NCBI GenBank assembly: GCA_963932465.1
Contig: OZ010796.1
Span: 75,598,974-75,662,973 of the forward strand
Direction of reading: 5' to 3'
DNA length: 64,000 bases
Origin: Maratus speciosus
Lineage: Eukaryota; Arthropoda; Arachnida; Araneae; Salticidae
This document shows, one piece after another, positions 46,211 through 57,842 of this stretch. Below the pieces are notes generated by a model, which was not told where the DNA came from, ran no database searches, and worked only from the letters and a program-made list of their open reading frames with translations. Position 1 is the stretch's first letter. Every line of letters starts with the position of its first letter. The position numbers were made by a program, and so were the translations under genes.

Positions 46211-47004
46211 TTGTAGGCCCTTCTGATATTATCATTACCCTTATAGTAATTGTATAACCTAAATCGCATTTTATAGTTTACTTTTGAAATGTTAATGATT
46301 CCCCATATTTAAATGGCTTCTCTATTCAGTTTACATAAGCAATTTTATTTTAATTACATATGTATACACACACGTACAGATACATAGTCTGTTGCTGTCA
46401 ATTCATTCTGCATTAATTGATTACTGGATATTAAAGAAACAATCATCATGTATGTGCCTATCTCTCCATTTAGTGTATGTTATTTGTGAATTCAATTTCC
46501 CTCTATCTCCAATAGCCTTTTAGAAGACATTGATATTTTTTAAATTCCTCATGAATAATTTTTATATAAAATCTTTGGATATGTGATTATTATTATTATT
46601 ATTACTTTAATAGAAGTGCCAAGTCAACAACAAGCCTATCATAATCCGACTTGCAGTAGCAACTTGCCATCCACATATATAGGTAATGATAAATGTATTC
46701 ATCCCTTATTTTCATTTGTTTGAGATAACTTAGAGATAGTTTATAGAAAAATCTATTTTAATATGTCTGCAACCCTTACTGAAATAAATACCTTACTAGA
46801 TGGTACCCGTCAAGATTTGAAGGTAAACTTCTCCAAAGTTTTATTAGAAAATTGTTTAATAATTATTTTTCAATTATTTTTTCAAGACTTGATATGCGAT
46901 TCTATATTATCTATGTGATTCCTACAGAATCAAGGCATTTGTACAGATGGCTAATGTACCATCAATGAACGTAAATTTTAAAATATTTTGATCCATTACC
47001 TTAG

Positions 47005-47007
47005 CTA

Positions 47008-47041
<34 letters not shown>
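47005..47041. repeat. Poly-T run
   Basis: About 34 consecutive T residues in the same intron; the (G)n run at 47233-47251 lies nearby. Confidence 0.9.
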
Positions 47042-47044
<3 letters not shown>

Positions 47045-47189
47045 GTTTCCAACAAAGTTGAAAAGAGCGTTAAAAATTATCTTTAATGAAGTTACACGCT
47101 TTAAAACATAATAAAATTGATATGTATTTATGAATTGCACTAAAACATGCATTCTGTAGAATATGCGGTGCAAAGAATAGTTATTATTC

Positions 47190-47970
47190 ATTTACAGGGC
47201 CACACAAAAGAATTCTGTTACATAAGGATATAAGGGGGGGGGGGGGGGGGGTGTTTGCGGCGTATTTAATTATGTTAAACTATTTCATATATAATGATTG
47301 ATATACGTCGCTGAGTTTTAGTCTAACTTATTTTATGTATAATACGAAGTGCATAGCATTTACAGGGACACACAAAAGTTTTCAGATACTATATTGTATC
47401 CGTAGTACTGTACATTAGCGATGATTGCTGGAAAGGTATTTTTAATTATGATATACGCTTTTATGTTTCACTATATTTGTGCATATGTATGATGCGTATA
47501 AATGCTATAGTTCACATACAGGGCTACACAAAAGAATTCGTAAGAGTTACTGGGTATGAGAACAAATTGCTTGCTTAAAGGTGGTTTTTAAATGACATAT
47601 GCATTTTTACGCTGAACTGCATTTAGTTTACTAAGAAATGTTTGTAGAGTATAGATAAAATGATATACAGAGTCACGTAAAAATTGGTTATATGACCGTC
47701 TATGGATGATAATTTCTGGAAATGGGATTTCAGTAATTCGAAGAGTGTTTTAGTTTGAATTAAATTTTAGCTAAATAGAGGCTTGTAATAAAGATACTAT
47801 AGGTGAACTACATAGCTGTACAAAAGTATTCAAATATATTTCCATCTATTAGTATAAATTGCTGAAAGAGAAATTTCAACCTGTTATGCGTTTTCTTGCT
47901 ACACTAAATTTTTCCCATTATGTAGTATAAATATCAACCTACAGATTAGATACAGGGCTGTTCAAAAGAA
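47190..47970 (+). repeat. ~155-bp satellite-like repeat, array 4 (in an intron)
   Basis: Six units marked by ACAGGGCCACACAAAAGAAT (47197), ACAGGGACACACAAAAG (47362), ACAGGGCTACACAAAAGAAT (47517), ACAGAGTCACGTAAAAA (47673), AGCTGTACAAAAGTATTC (47813) and ACAGGGCTGTTCAAAAGAAT (47952). Spacings are about 140-165. It lies within the proposed second intron (46823-48249) of the PHD-finger gene and is the reverse complement of arrays 1 and 3. Confidence 0.85.
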
Positions 47971-48855
47971 TTGGAATACATATTTGGCTATGAACGGTAA
48001 CTGCTGAAATCAGTTTTTTAAATGCAATCTGAAGGGATATTTTGTTACTAACATATGTATGTATGAAATTTTTATCAAAAAAGGTATAGAATTTTTTTAA
48101 TTTTTCGTCTCATGATTCATCATATTTTAAGTTTTTTTTTTCTTTTTAATTGCTGATAAGGAACTAATCTATAGTTAAAGAGAAATTTAAAAAAAATTGT
48201 GATGAAACACTATTATTTTTATTTATTTATTTATTTACTTATTTTAGAGGAAAATGTTTGTCAAAAACTTCAGCTACCACAACCTATGAAAAGGCGTGGT
48301 AATTCTAAAGGTAATTTTTGATTTTTGAAAATTACTTTTTGTATATCCTTTAAAACTCCTGATTCACTATTTTACTAAAAATTTTAAATATATTGATTTC
48401 GTTTAGGTTTTTCAAAAACGGTAGTTAGCGTCACCAGGAAGAAAAAATTTCGTCCATTGCCATTTCACAGACAACAGTTGCATATTCAGCATGAAAAAAT
48501 GTTGAGGTGGTTTGTCGATGATGCTGTAGTAGTTAAAGAAGCTCTCCAAGGCGCGCAGATTGATGAGAAATTCGTGGAAACAATACCTGCGAATGTGCCT
48601 TGCGGAGCAATAGACGATTCAGTTGATTTACGTGGCATAAAAAAATACTTCACTGAAGATTGATGGACTACCCTGCAACAGACTGCACAAATGAGAAAAA
48701 AAATAAACATATGGTGGTGCAAAATTTGCAAAAATGATTGCAAAGATAACTGCGTTAGATGCGATGGTTGTTTGGAATGGATCCACTCGAGTTGCACAAA
48801 AACAGCAATAAGAAGTAAAGAAGATTTTTTCTGCAAATTTTGCAAGAAACTTTAA

Positions 48856-49244
48856 AAAAAAAAAAGCGTTTGATAAACATTTGTATATATATCTGTAAAT
48901 ATATCACTGAATGTTGTGTCCTTTAATTCTTTAATTGAATATTTTGAATTGATATTTGATTATTGTGTCCTTTAACTGAATATTAGCATTCAGATGTAAA
49001 TATAAAAATACAGAAATCGTAGTAGTTTCTTTGTTTAATATAAAAAAATTCTCATAAATTAAAGGGAATATGTAACAAAACTTCTGGAAAAAAAAAGTTT
49101 TTTGGGAAAGCATTTGATATTTTTTATAATTTAAATTTGTAATAATATAACTTAAACAAGTTGCACTCTTTTTAAAAATGCATGAATATGCAATTTATTA
49201 CGAGTGCATATAAATTAAAGGAATTTTACGCCTTGAAATTTAAA
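48856..49244. other. Downstream flank of the PHD-finger gene
   Basis: An A-rich stretch follows the TAA directly (48852-48865), then AT-rich DNA. It may be 3' untranslated sequence; no clear AATAAA-plus-cleavage arrangement could be assigned. Confidence 0.45.
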
Positions 49245-49870
49245 ACTTTTTATTTTATACGATTACATATATTAAATTCAGTAATACGGAAATAATAGGA
49301 CTCCATCTTAAATAGGACGTCATCCCCATGGGAACCTAGAATCATTACCTATCATGGGACATTACTGAATTAATTACGCATGATAGGATTTAATAGAATA
49401 ATCACCATGGCAACATAGAATCATAACCTATCCTGGAATATCATTGAATTAATTACGGATGATAGGATTTAATATAATAATCACCATGGCAACATAGAAT
49501 CATAACCTATCCTGGAATATCATTGAATTAATTACGTATGATAGGATTTAATATAATAATCACCATGGCGATCTAGAATCATAACCTATCATGGGATATC
49601 ATTGAATTAAATACGTATAATAGGATTTATTAGAGTGAAGAAAACTTTTATCTGAATCATTTATGAAGAAATTTTTTTAAGTTGTGATTCGATTTTCATA
49701 AAATTTGAAATGATTCGACAAAGTTTTGCAACGATTCTATATGTTAAATTTCAAACAATTTGGTTGGGTAGTTTTTACGCTGTTATATGTGGGCAGACGG
49801 ACGGATCAGACGACGACTGTAGATGCTACGTATTTATATAATTACGAACGCACATAAAAATGAATTTTAA
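49245..49870 (+). repeat. Dispersed repeat family A, copy 2, with 79-bp tandem units
   Basis: Matches 2160-2520 but carries about four units of AATCACCATGGCAACATAGA...ATGATAGGATTTAATA. The landmark GATTTAATA(G/T)AATAATCACC recurs at 49388, 49467 and 49546, exactly 79 bases apart. It ends with CTGTTATATGTGGGCAGACG and TGCTACGTATTTATATAATT. Confidence 0.88.
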
Positions 49871-49929
49871 TTGAAAATTCAAATATACACAGAGCAAACA
49901 TATTGTTATTTTATTATTATTATTATTTA

Positions 49930-50350
49930 TTTTTTTCTTTCATCTATCTTCAATAGAAGAAAGTATTGTAATCGAAAAAATTTCTGACTTCCGGTTTTCG
50001 ATGGATTTACACGTTTAGGAGTCAGAGATCCCCCAAAAACATCTTTATGCAAAATGTTCGCCTGCCTGTGTGTCGCCAATGTACCATCGAAAACTGTATG
50101 GAGTTATGAATACAACTGAACCAAACTTTTTGTGTGTGTTTTTTATGGCCAGCTGGTCCTCCCTCAATTTGGAAATATTCCGCCTAGAAGGGGGTGCTGT
50201 AATAGCGGTTTTTGTGTCATTTTCGTTATTGTACCATTGAAAAGTGTAGGAAGTTATGTAAAGAATTGACTTAAACTTCACATTTATGTTTTTGGCTACC
50301 GCAAGCAGGCCCTCCTTGAATTTCGAAATATTTCACCTCTAGCGATTCTA
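49930..50350 (+). repeat. Dispersed repeat family B, copy 2
   Basis: Shares CATCTATCTTCAATAGAAGA, TTCCGGTTTTCGATGGATTT, TGTACCAT(C/T)GAAAA and AATTTGGAAATATTCCG with 32336-32800. It also has an internal duplication of the TGTACCATTGAAAA block. Confidence 0.75.
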
Positions 50351-51984
50351 TACGGGAGAGTAGCCGAATTTGGACCACTTCGCATATTTATAGGTGTAAT
50401 TCACTTCATTTTTGGAATATCTGCAAAATATCATTAAACGCGGTTAATCTATTCATCTACTAATTAAATAAATCTTTAGAACAATTTCTTTTTCAAACTC
50501 TTTTAAGTTTTATTTTAATTTGAAAAAATTGTCAAAAGCGGTCCAAATTCAGCGACTGGTAGCCTAAGTTGGATCCCCGCCCCCAGTCTCTTAAATTGGT
50601 CAAAACAGTATTAGACTTTATTAATGAGTAATGAATATAAATAATTTTATTAAAAGCAAAGTTTGCGATAAATGAAACATTCAAACAAAAGAATAGCAAT
50701 GAAATATAATGCAATCAAATGTCTGAAAGTAAAAGTAATTGTTTTAAATCAAAATGTATTCAAAATATAAATCAAAGTTATAAGTAATTAAGAATAGAAA
50801 TTATGAAACTAATTGCCAGTTTTGAATATCATGTCAGAAGTGACGCAAGGCTTACACACTAATTTCTTTTGTTCATTTTTTATTCCAGCGCACACAACAC
50901 GGAATCTGAACACTGAATACTTTCTTCTATTTTATTTTTCTTATAAATTAGGCTAAATCAATCATCACTGACTTGATTTTTATTTTTAAATTCTGAATCA
51001 TAGCAAATTTGTTTGCAACAGAAATTTTCTTTACCTTATGCCTGTAGTTCTTCCCTTCGATCATTTTATTTACAAATTAATTACGCCTATTTTTTAAAAC
51101 TTGATGTTTCAATTGCTTTTGTGCTTTGAGAACTTCTTTTTCGGGTGTTTTTTTTCACTTCAACATTTACTTTATATGGCAAGGATGTTAACACAGCTGT
51201 TTTTTGGCTCCCTCTGTACTTTAACTTAACTAATTTTGGGAAGGGAGATAACATTTCTAAATATTCTTTGTTTTTTTTTGTATGTTTTTTTTTGGGGGGG
51301 GGGGCAGGGGATTGTTTTTACAGCTTTATTGCGCACCAGTCTCTTCACAACTTACTCTTTTCTTTTTGTTTCCTATATTTTTAACAACTTTTACTGTGAC
51401 TCACGTTTTCCTTCCAGATTGTTTGTCTGTGTCGTTTTCAGATTTTTTTTTTTTTTTTCGCTTATAGTAGGTTTTATGATTACTGACTCTGACTCCGAAA
51501 TCGCACTAGCAGGAGAATCAACGGATCTATCTGCAGTGCCTTAGTGTCTATCTCCTCGCCAGGAATAAGTTACAGAAGCAGCTTCAAAATAATGGCTTTT
51601 AAAAACATGCCTGTTCTGAATTCAGCACTGTATAAACCAAATGTTATGCAGGATTAAAGAATTAAAAAAATAATAATAAATACAAATACATGCAAAATAA
51701 AAGAAATTGCAAACCAAATTTATTGCACAAACATGTAAAAGATATTTTTTATGTTTATAAAGGCAAAAAAATATTGATATTAGTAAATATCACGTTCGAG
51801 ATTAACTCGTTTTTACTGAGATTAATTGACTGAAGCAGAAATTTAAGATGAAAATCAAAGTTGGCAATAGTATTGAATTAATAATATTGAAGTATTAAAA
51901 TTTGTAACTACTTTTTGAATTATTAAAATGTATGAGATAGAAGAAAATTTTTGGGTTGGCACATTCAACTAGTTCCTCTTTCAA
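50351..51984. other. AT-rich DNA, no gene seen
   Basis: The stretch 50350-50580 has GGGAGAGTAGCCGAATTTGGAC and a partly complementary GGTCCAAATTCAGCG...GTAGCCTAAGTTGGATCCCC, possibly an old MITE. The frames at 51145-51544 are rich in Phe because of T runs and are not protein-like. Confidence 0.5.
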
Positions 51985-51988
51985 TTAA

Positions 51989-52271
51989 CCTTTAACTGAT
52001 GTCACGCGGTCTCCCAGACCCCGCTACTCCCAGCTGTAAACACTTTTACAGATTTTTACTTTTCTGTACTGAAGTTAAATAATATGAATAAAATACTTTT
52101 TTCATGCAATTTAATTCACATGCTCCTAAGAGAAGTACAACGATATTGTTAGGACAAAATTTAAGTAAATTCAACCATTTGAGTTATTTTTTTTTATTCA
52201 TTTTATTCGAAGGGTCTGAGAGACCCGATCACATCAGTTGTGTGACAAATTTTAGTCACATCAGTTAAAGG
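51989..52271. mobile_element. 283-bp piggyBac-type MITE with TTAA flanks
   Basis: The ends are CCTTTAACTGATGTCAC at the left and GTCACATCAGTTAAAGG at the right, flanked by TTAA at 51985-51988 and 52272-52275. Sub-terminal GGTCTCCCAGACC and GGTCTGAGAGACC are a second inverted pair, and CACATCAGTT is repeated within the right end. It encodes no protein. Confidence 0.93.
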
Positions 52272-52275
52272 TTAA

Positions 52276-52467
52276 TATTGTTACAGATATTTTTGGTGAT
52301 ATATATGAAGGTTATGAGGGAGGGGGGGGGGGTACTTACCATGCGAAATATTAATCTTCATTTAATGATTTTTAATTTCTCATCTGTATACATTATTATA
52401 TTATATATGTACTGGTATTTTGTTTTTGTGAATTACATATATATATATATTGCTGCACGTACATTGT
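52276..52467. other. Short spacer with G and TA runs
   Basis: A G run at 52322-52332 and a TA run at 52437-52450; nothing else seen. Confidence 0.5.
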
Positions 52468-52469
52468 AT

Positions 52470-52800
52470 CTACACTCTAAATAAAAAAGAGTGATTATTC
52501 ACTCATGAGGAGTGAATCTGTGCATATTTTGTATCTATCGCAGAGTCAAAATATGCAAAACCTCTTTAGAGTGACTATTCACTCTGAGTAAAAGTGGAAC
52601 TGTTAACTCTCTGAAAGAGTGAATACTCACTCCTGGAAAGGGAATATTCACACTAAATAGGATGAATAATCACTTTTTTGGAGGAATGACTATTCACTTG
52701 CAAAAGGAGTGCTTTTTTCACCCCTGATAGCAGTGAATAGTCTCTCTTTCATAGGAGTGAATGTTCACTTTTTATGGAGTGAATTATTTTTTATGTTGCT
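52470..52800. repeat. Array of GAGTGA-n-TATTCACTC palindromes
   Basis: Around twelve spaced copies of AGTGA(A)TATTCACTC-like imperfect palindromes within 330 bases, starting CACTCTAAATAAAAAAGAGTG. It resembles the organisation at 6240-6720, where the starting sequence CACTCTAAAA is also found. Confidence 0.75.
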
Positions 52801-55224
52801 TTTATAGGCATTTTAAATTAATCGTATCTTTCAGAGCATGCAATGAAAATAGATACAAGCGTGGTAAAGATTGGAATAAAATATTTTATTGGCAATATTT
52901 ATTTAATTCATAGTTTGTAACACTAATTGAACTTTTAAGGAAAAATTCAATTAAAGTTACATATGAATTAAATTAGATTACTGGCAGAAATAAATTAAAA
53001 TATTTTATTCCAAACTTATCCCTTCTGTTTGCTTTCATTGCATGCCCTATAAAGATATGATAGTTTTAAAAAGCTCTTAAGGGCAAGTAATTAACCAAAA
53101 TCTTAATCAGCTAATGTTATTTCTTTCTTTTCAGATTCAAATTATGTTGTATTTAGTATTTTAATAATTCCCGTAATGTACGTTATGTTCTTTTTTTTAT
53201 GTGTAATTCAAATGTTAAATTGAATTATAATTTTTAATTGAATTACAATGTTTAATTGAATATGATCTCGGTATTTATTGCTAATGAATTTAACTCTGAT
53301 ATAGCGTTATTTTTTACTGTATTTTAGTTATTTTTAAAGTTTTATTATTAACTATATAACAGGTGGACGTTATATGATTAACAATGTGTAATTTCATTTT
53401 AATTTTTGTTTTGAATAAATATCTTATTACCGTATTTTTCAGTAAAGTATCGCTATTTTGTAGAACCCTATTGTTCTATTTTTTTCCACTTAAAAAACAA
53501 TGCTTATCAACTCGCATCTTTTATTAATAAGTTCTAAGCTTTGTCTAAATATTAAGAATGTGCAAGAATTTTTTTTATGTGTTGTGATTTGTGATTGTAG
53601 TCTAAATCTTTATATTCTCTGGAATATGTATATATTTTTCTTTTAAAAATATTTTTAAAATTAATCATGATTTCGAATTTTCGTCCGCTATTGCTGAAAA
53701 ATTGACATTAATAACATGCTTATTTATGGAACGACATGATAAGCCATATTTAATTTAATTTTTTTTATTCTCATATATTTTGTGAATATGAGCTAAATAG
53801 ATTTCATATGTTTTATAGAAAAATATCGATTTAGGAACTAGAAAAACAGAACGAAATATAAAAGGAAAAGAATTGACTGCATATGTAATGTTCTTATTGT
53901 TTGAAAAACATTTTTAATGCAAAAGGTGATTATTAATATCTTAAAAAATATATTCGATGCTATATTATATAAGTGATAATATTAACTTTTTTAAAAATAT
54001 ACTAAAGCAGTTTTATCCATAAACTTCCATTGCATGCATAAAAAAAATTTTATTTCAATGCTTAAATATTATGATTTATTTTTTAATGCCAATAATTATG
54101 TGTTTCATAAGCGTAGAAAACGCGTTAATAGAAGTAAATTTAATAACTGATGCAGAATGTCTATAGTTAAATCTGTTTTGATATTACTCAATCTCGAAAA
54201 TTTAAAATCATAAACAGCAGAAATACTTACTACAATATTGCTTACATACGTAATTGGCTTACATACAGTTTAAAAAAAAGAATATATTCATTTGGAAAAC
54301 ACTAAAAATAATAATTATTATTTTATAATTATACTATTAAACAATGAAGAACTGGAATATATGAATTATATGCATTATTAGATTTAACAACGTGTCAAAC
54401 ATCTTGCCATATGATATAAGAAATTCCTATTTATTTTAGAAATTTGGTATATATTAAATAAATCTGAAAACATTGGTATGAAGATTTAGGTTTTTAAATA
54501 ATAATTTAAAATATTATTCGTAATAATAATAAAAAAAACTTTCAAAAGTTTCACTTCTTAAATTATAAACTGTAATATGTAAAAACACATTTTCCCAGTA
54601 TAATACTATTTTTCAATTTGAAAACTTTTTCGTAATGTCATAATAATCGAATATCATATTTAATTACAAAATAATAATAATAATACATACAGTAAGTGTT
54701 TATAAACGGAAAAAACAGTAAAAAACCGAAGAAATCCAACATCACAAATCACTATTTCAACAAAACACAATCGCGGATCACTGCGCATAAATGTTTAAAA
54801 TGGTGCTAGAAATGAAGCCATGAATCAAGATATCTCTGTGTCAGTATTTCAAAGTGAGATATTCCACGTATTGTTTTTTGTATTCGAGTGATGGCAAATT
54901 AAAATATTTCACATTACTGTAGCTAATAAAAAGAACAAAATATTTACACTCATTTTTTTTATTCACAAAGGCCAAACCAATAAAGTCCTGATTATTTTTT
55001 GCTAAGCATTGTTTGTTATTTAATTGTTAAAACAATTAGATTCCAAACCGTTACATGAAAAGGGAATATAAAAGGCAATCCCTTCTGAAATCGGGAAAAC
55101 GAGATCGATATTTTTCTATATGACATAAAAACTATTTAACTCATGTTCATAAGATAGAAAATCTACAGGAATAAATTATTAAAATTAAATAACACTTACT
55201 TTTACTTTCCACAAATAATCCTTT
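52801..55224. other. Very AT-rich DNA, no gene seen
   Basis: More than 2.4 kb with no frame of note. Matching phrases around 52820-53050 (GCATGCAATGAAAATAGATAC, AAAATATTTTATT and their complements ATAAATTAAAATATTTTATT, TTTCATTGCATGC) suggest a loose inverted repeat at 52840-53045. Confidence 0.5.
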
Positions 55225-55480
55225 TAATTAGTGATGGGCGATTCTCGAGAATTCGACAATCGAGAAAAATCGACATCGTAAAAAATCACAATCGATACAG
55301 CCATCGATTAATTCCTAGAATCTACAATCGAGATGTTTTAAAATCGATTATAACGAGAGAAGCTAAAAACAGTTGTTGGAAAACTTAGCTATTATTTTGG
55401 CCGAAAATTTCATAGTAGTGATAGGGCTTTCTCGATAATTCTGCTATCGCAATTATTTGCTCGTGATTTAGGCTTAAGGG
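55225..55480. repeat. ATCGAGA-rich hAT-like remnant
   Basis: TAGTGATGGGCGATTCTCGA at 55230 has the form of a hAT terminus (AGTGATGGGC), and GATAGGGCTTTCTCGATAAT follows at 55418. Repeated ATCGA words lie between. No matching opposite terminus was established. Confidence 0.5.
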
Positions 55481-55482
55481 GT

Positions 55483-55891
55483 TACTTCAGTCGGCTCACT
55501 AATTCTAATCCCATGGAAGACATTTATAAAGATATCTCATTTGAATTTCAACATTTTTAAAGGATTTTCTTTGCATTGAATAGCTGAGGTCAATCTGTAC
55601 AAAGGCCGTTTTTTTACTTTTTCGATTTTGATTGCAGATTTTTTCTATAAGGATGCTTTCGCTTTCGAAACCGGTTTCGAAAATAAAAGTGTCCTCATTA
55701 AAAAATACCTTTAAACAAAATCGAAAAAGTAAAAAAATATCCTTTGTACAGATCGATCTCAGCTATACAATGCAAAAAAAAAAAAAAAAAAAAATTAAAA
55801 AATATTGAAATGCAAACGAGATATCTTTATAAATTTCTTCCATAGGATTAGTATTAGCAAGCGGGTCTTGTCTTTTCGCTTGACTGAAGTA
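55483..55891. mobile_element. 409-bp palindromic MITE
   Basis: The left arm starts TACTTCAGTCGGCTCACTAA and runs through ATTTATAAAGATATCTC, GCATTGAATAGCTGAG, CTGTACAAAGG and TTTACTTTTTCGATTTTG to the central TTCGAAACCGGTTTCGAA. The right arm is the complement nearly throughout (CAAAATCGAAAAAGTAAA, CCTTTGTACAG, CTCAGCTATACAATGC, GAGATATCTTTATAAAT, GACTGAAGTA), with an A run of about 22 inserted. Arms are close to 200 bases. Confidence 0.88.
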
Positions 55892-55899
55892 GCCTCTCA

Positions 55900-56645
55900 G
55901 TGAAAAAGAGGAAATAGCTTGCCCTTCTGACCCGACCCGTGTAGTCGAGTGTGGGTAACATCGGGTTGCTCGTCCCGATGCAGGATGCAGGACTCTAGTA
56001 TACTAGGGTCAGAGCACTAAGACTAATGTTGATGAAATGTGCTGCTTTTGCTTGAAGCCAAAAATGCAACCCTAAAACCGGTTACAATTCGGCCCAAACA
56101 CTTACGGCTCATTTTGAAAACCTTACCCTGTCCAATGAATCTCCTCGTACTTGTCTTGTTTGGGTCGAATGATTTGAGCGATAAACGGCTTGATATTGTA
56201 AACCGTTTTGATGGTGTATAATGCATTTTTACTATACTTAGAACTCTGTATCTGTGGTACTATACTGTGATACTAGCTGATTCAAATCAGAGGTTATAGT
56301 GATTATCTCTCAAACCTCTGATGGCAGAAACATACATCCAATTAAAAAAAATATTCAAATCAAGAACTCATTCAATTTCAAGTATAAATTTAGATATGGT
56401 TTTACAATTTGCTGCATACGTATTAAAATACAAAATTAAAATTTTTGCACGGTTCAACTTTTATAGGTGTAATGTAAGTTATACTTAGATTTTTTTACTC
56501 CGTGCACCTCTAATAAGCAAAAAAAGAAAAAAAAATGCTTTCATGTATGTTCAAGCTTACTGAGTTATGATATTTTAAATTTTATTAAATTAAATTTTGG
56601 GCTATACTATAGTAAAAAAAAAAAAAAATCTGTGTGTTTTTAGTA
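55900..56645. repeat. CCCGACCC-type fragment, then unassigned DNA
   Basis: TTCTGACCCGACCCGTGTAG to GATGCAGGATGCAGGACTCTA (55925-55996) matches the GACCCAATGCAGGATTCAA ending at 39780. The remainder, including two overlapping short frames near 56030-56220, shows nothing recognisable. Confidence 0.5.
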
Positions 56646-57025
56646 TATTTCAAGAGTGCACGCTCAGAGTGCAGTTTCAAGAGTTACAGCTTTCTTCATG
56701 TTAGCAGCATTATCTGTTACAACCGTAAAAACTTTCTCATTGATTTGCCATTTATTTAAGATGTTGTCGCTTGTGAAATGCTTACAGCTGAATGATCACT
56801 TTCAATTTCTTCCGTAGATAAAACTGGAGAATGCATTTTAAAACCAGAAATAAAATGCGCAGTGACAGTTAAAAAAGATCTATTGCTATCAGATGACCAC
56901 ATGTCAGTAGTTATGGATAAATGTTCGATGGAATTAAGCATGTTTTTAAGTTCAGAACTTAATGACTGATATACTTCATGTAATACATGCTCTGAGATTA
57001 ATTTACGAGATGGGATCTTGAAATG
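56646..57025 (-). pseudogene. hAT (BED-type) transposase, catalytic fragment
   Basis: On the minus strand the frame reads KIPSRKLISEHVLHEVYQSL, SITTDMWSSDSNRSFLTVTA and then, across a frame change near 56760, KVFTVVTDNAANMKKAV ending at a stop (about 56665). TDMW and VVTDNA-N are the first and second catalytic regions of hAT transposases of the ZBED kind. The C-terminal half is missing. It is the continuation of 60524-61026, from which it is separated by a 3.5-kb insertion. Confidence 0.88.
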
Positions 57026-57842
57026 GGTGTACATCAATTGCGCTTACGGTAGGAGGAGATCATAAATTGCGCCTACAGCTTCGGCCCCTTCTGTATGAAC
57101 TGCGCTGGAAGGGGGTGAGATAAGCAATCCATCATTGTATTGAGGGTTGCCTTAAAGAGCTTTTTTTACCATAAAGTATTTTGGATGCAAATCCAGCCGT
57201 GGTAAATCTTGGCGACAATAATTCATCTAGCATTGCATTGCACCTTATAATATATTCAATGTAATAAATACAAATAAAATATTAAAATGAACTAAATTCC
57301 GCAAGTAGCAGATACTAATATTTACTACGAAAAAAGGGGGACTCCATTTAAATGGGCCCACTGCAAACTGCTGCCCCAAATTTTGTTAGCTCTTTCTTAG
57401 TATTCCAAGAAATATCTAATGATAATTAAAAAATTACACCATTGTTTTAAAAAGAATATTTTGACTTGTAACATTTGGGTAAAATGCGTTTTTCCGTTTT
57501 TAATGACAAAAAATGCTGAAAACTCATAAAATTCAAGTTATCCTAACTTGGTAAGTTTTATTTGTACAAATGAAACTTTAATTGTTTTACTTATTAGTAC
57601 ATAAAGTTTTACTAAGTATATAGTACTTGAATCCCGTAAAAAATGTAATTTCTATAACTTTTAAAAATAACACTTTTTTATGTAAACGGATTTAATAGGA
57701 GGACGAACAACTTTAAAAAATGTTTGCTATTGAAACTATACTTCTAAAGCTAATCATGGTTTAGGAAATTGGTCAACAATTAGAGCTGACACTCTTACAT
57801 ACTATTTGTCACGATTTTTAATATTTTATAATTAAAAGTTCA

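Larger units (their letters stand above)
46614..48855 (+). pseudogene. Small multi-exon PHD-finger gene, with in-frame TGA
   Basis: Exon-like segments with consensus splice sites: 46614-46682 (after TTTAATAG, donor GTAATG), 46763-46822 starting MSATLTEINT (donor GTAAAC), 48250-48310 (donor GTAATT) and 48407 onward (acceptor TTTCGTTTAG). From the ATG at 46763 the phases fit without adjustment. The last exon encodes a basic stretch (VTRKKKFRPLPFHRQQ), a conserved-looking module (KMLRWFVDDAVVVKEAL to VDLRGIKKYFTED), then TGA at 48661-48663. The same frame then continues for 63 residues to TAA at 48853 and contains a PHD finger: Cys at extension positions 19, 22, 30, 33, His 41, Cys 44, 57 and 60 (C4HC3). 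PHD fingers usually read histone tails. Either the TGA has inactivated the gene, it is read through, or it is an assembly error. The family is not known to me. Confidence 0.68.

Noticed and set aside
48486..48845. A 119-codon frame on the minus strand
   Set aside because: It lies opposite the PHD-finger exon, whose plus-strand frame has splice sites, phase and zinc ligands; the minus frame is a shadow.
51145..51544. Overlapping Phe-rich frames resembling membrane proteins
   Set aside because: They result from T and G homopolymer runs and occur in several frames at once.
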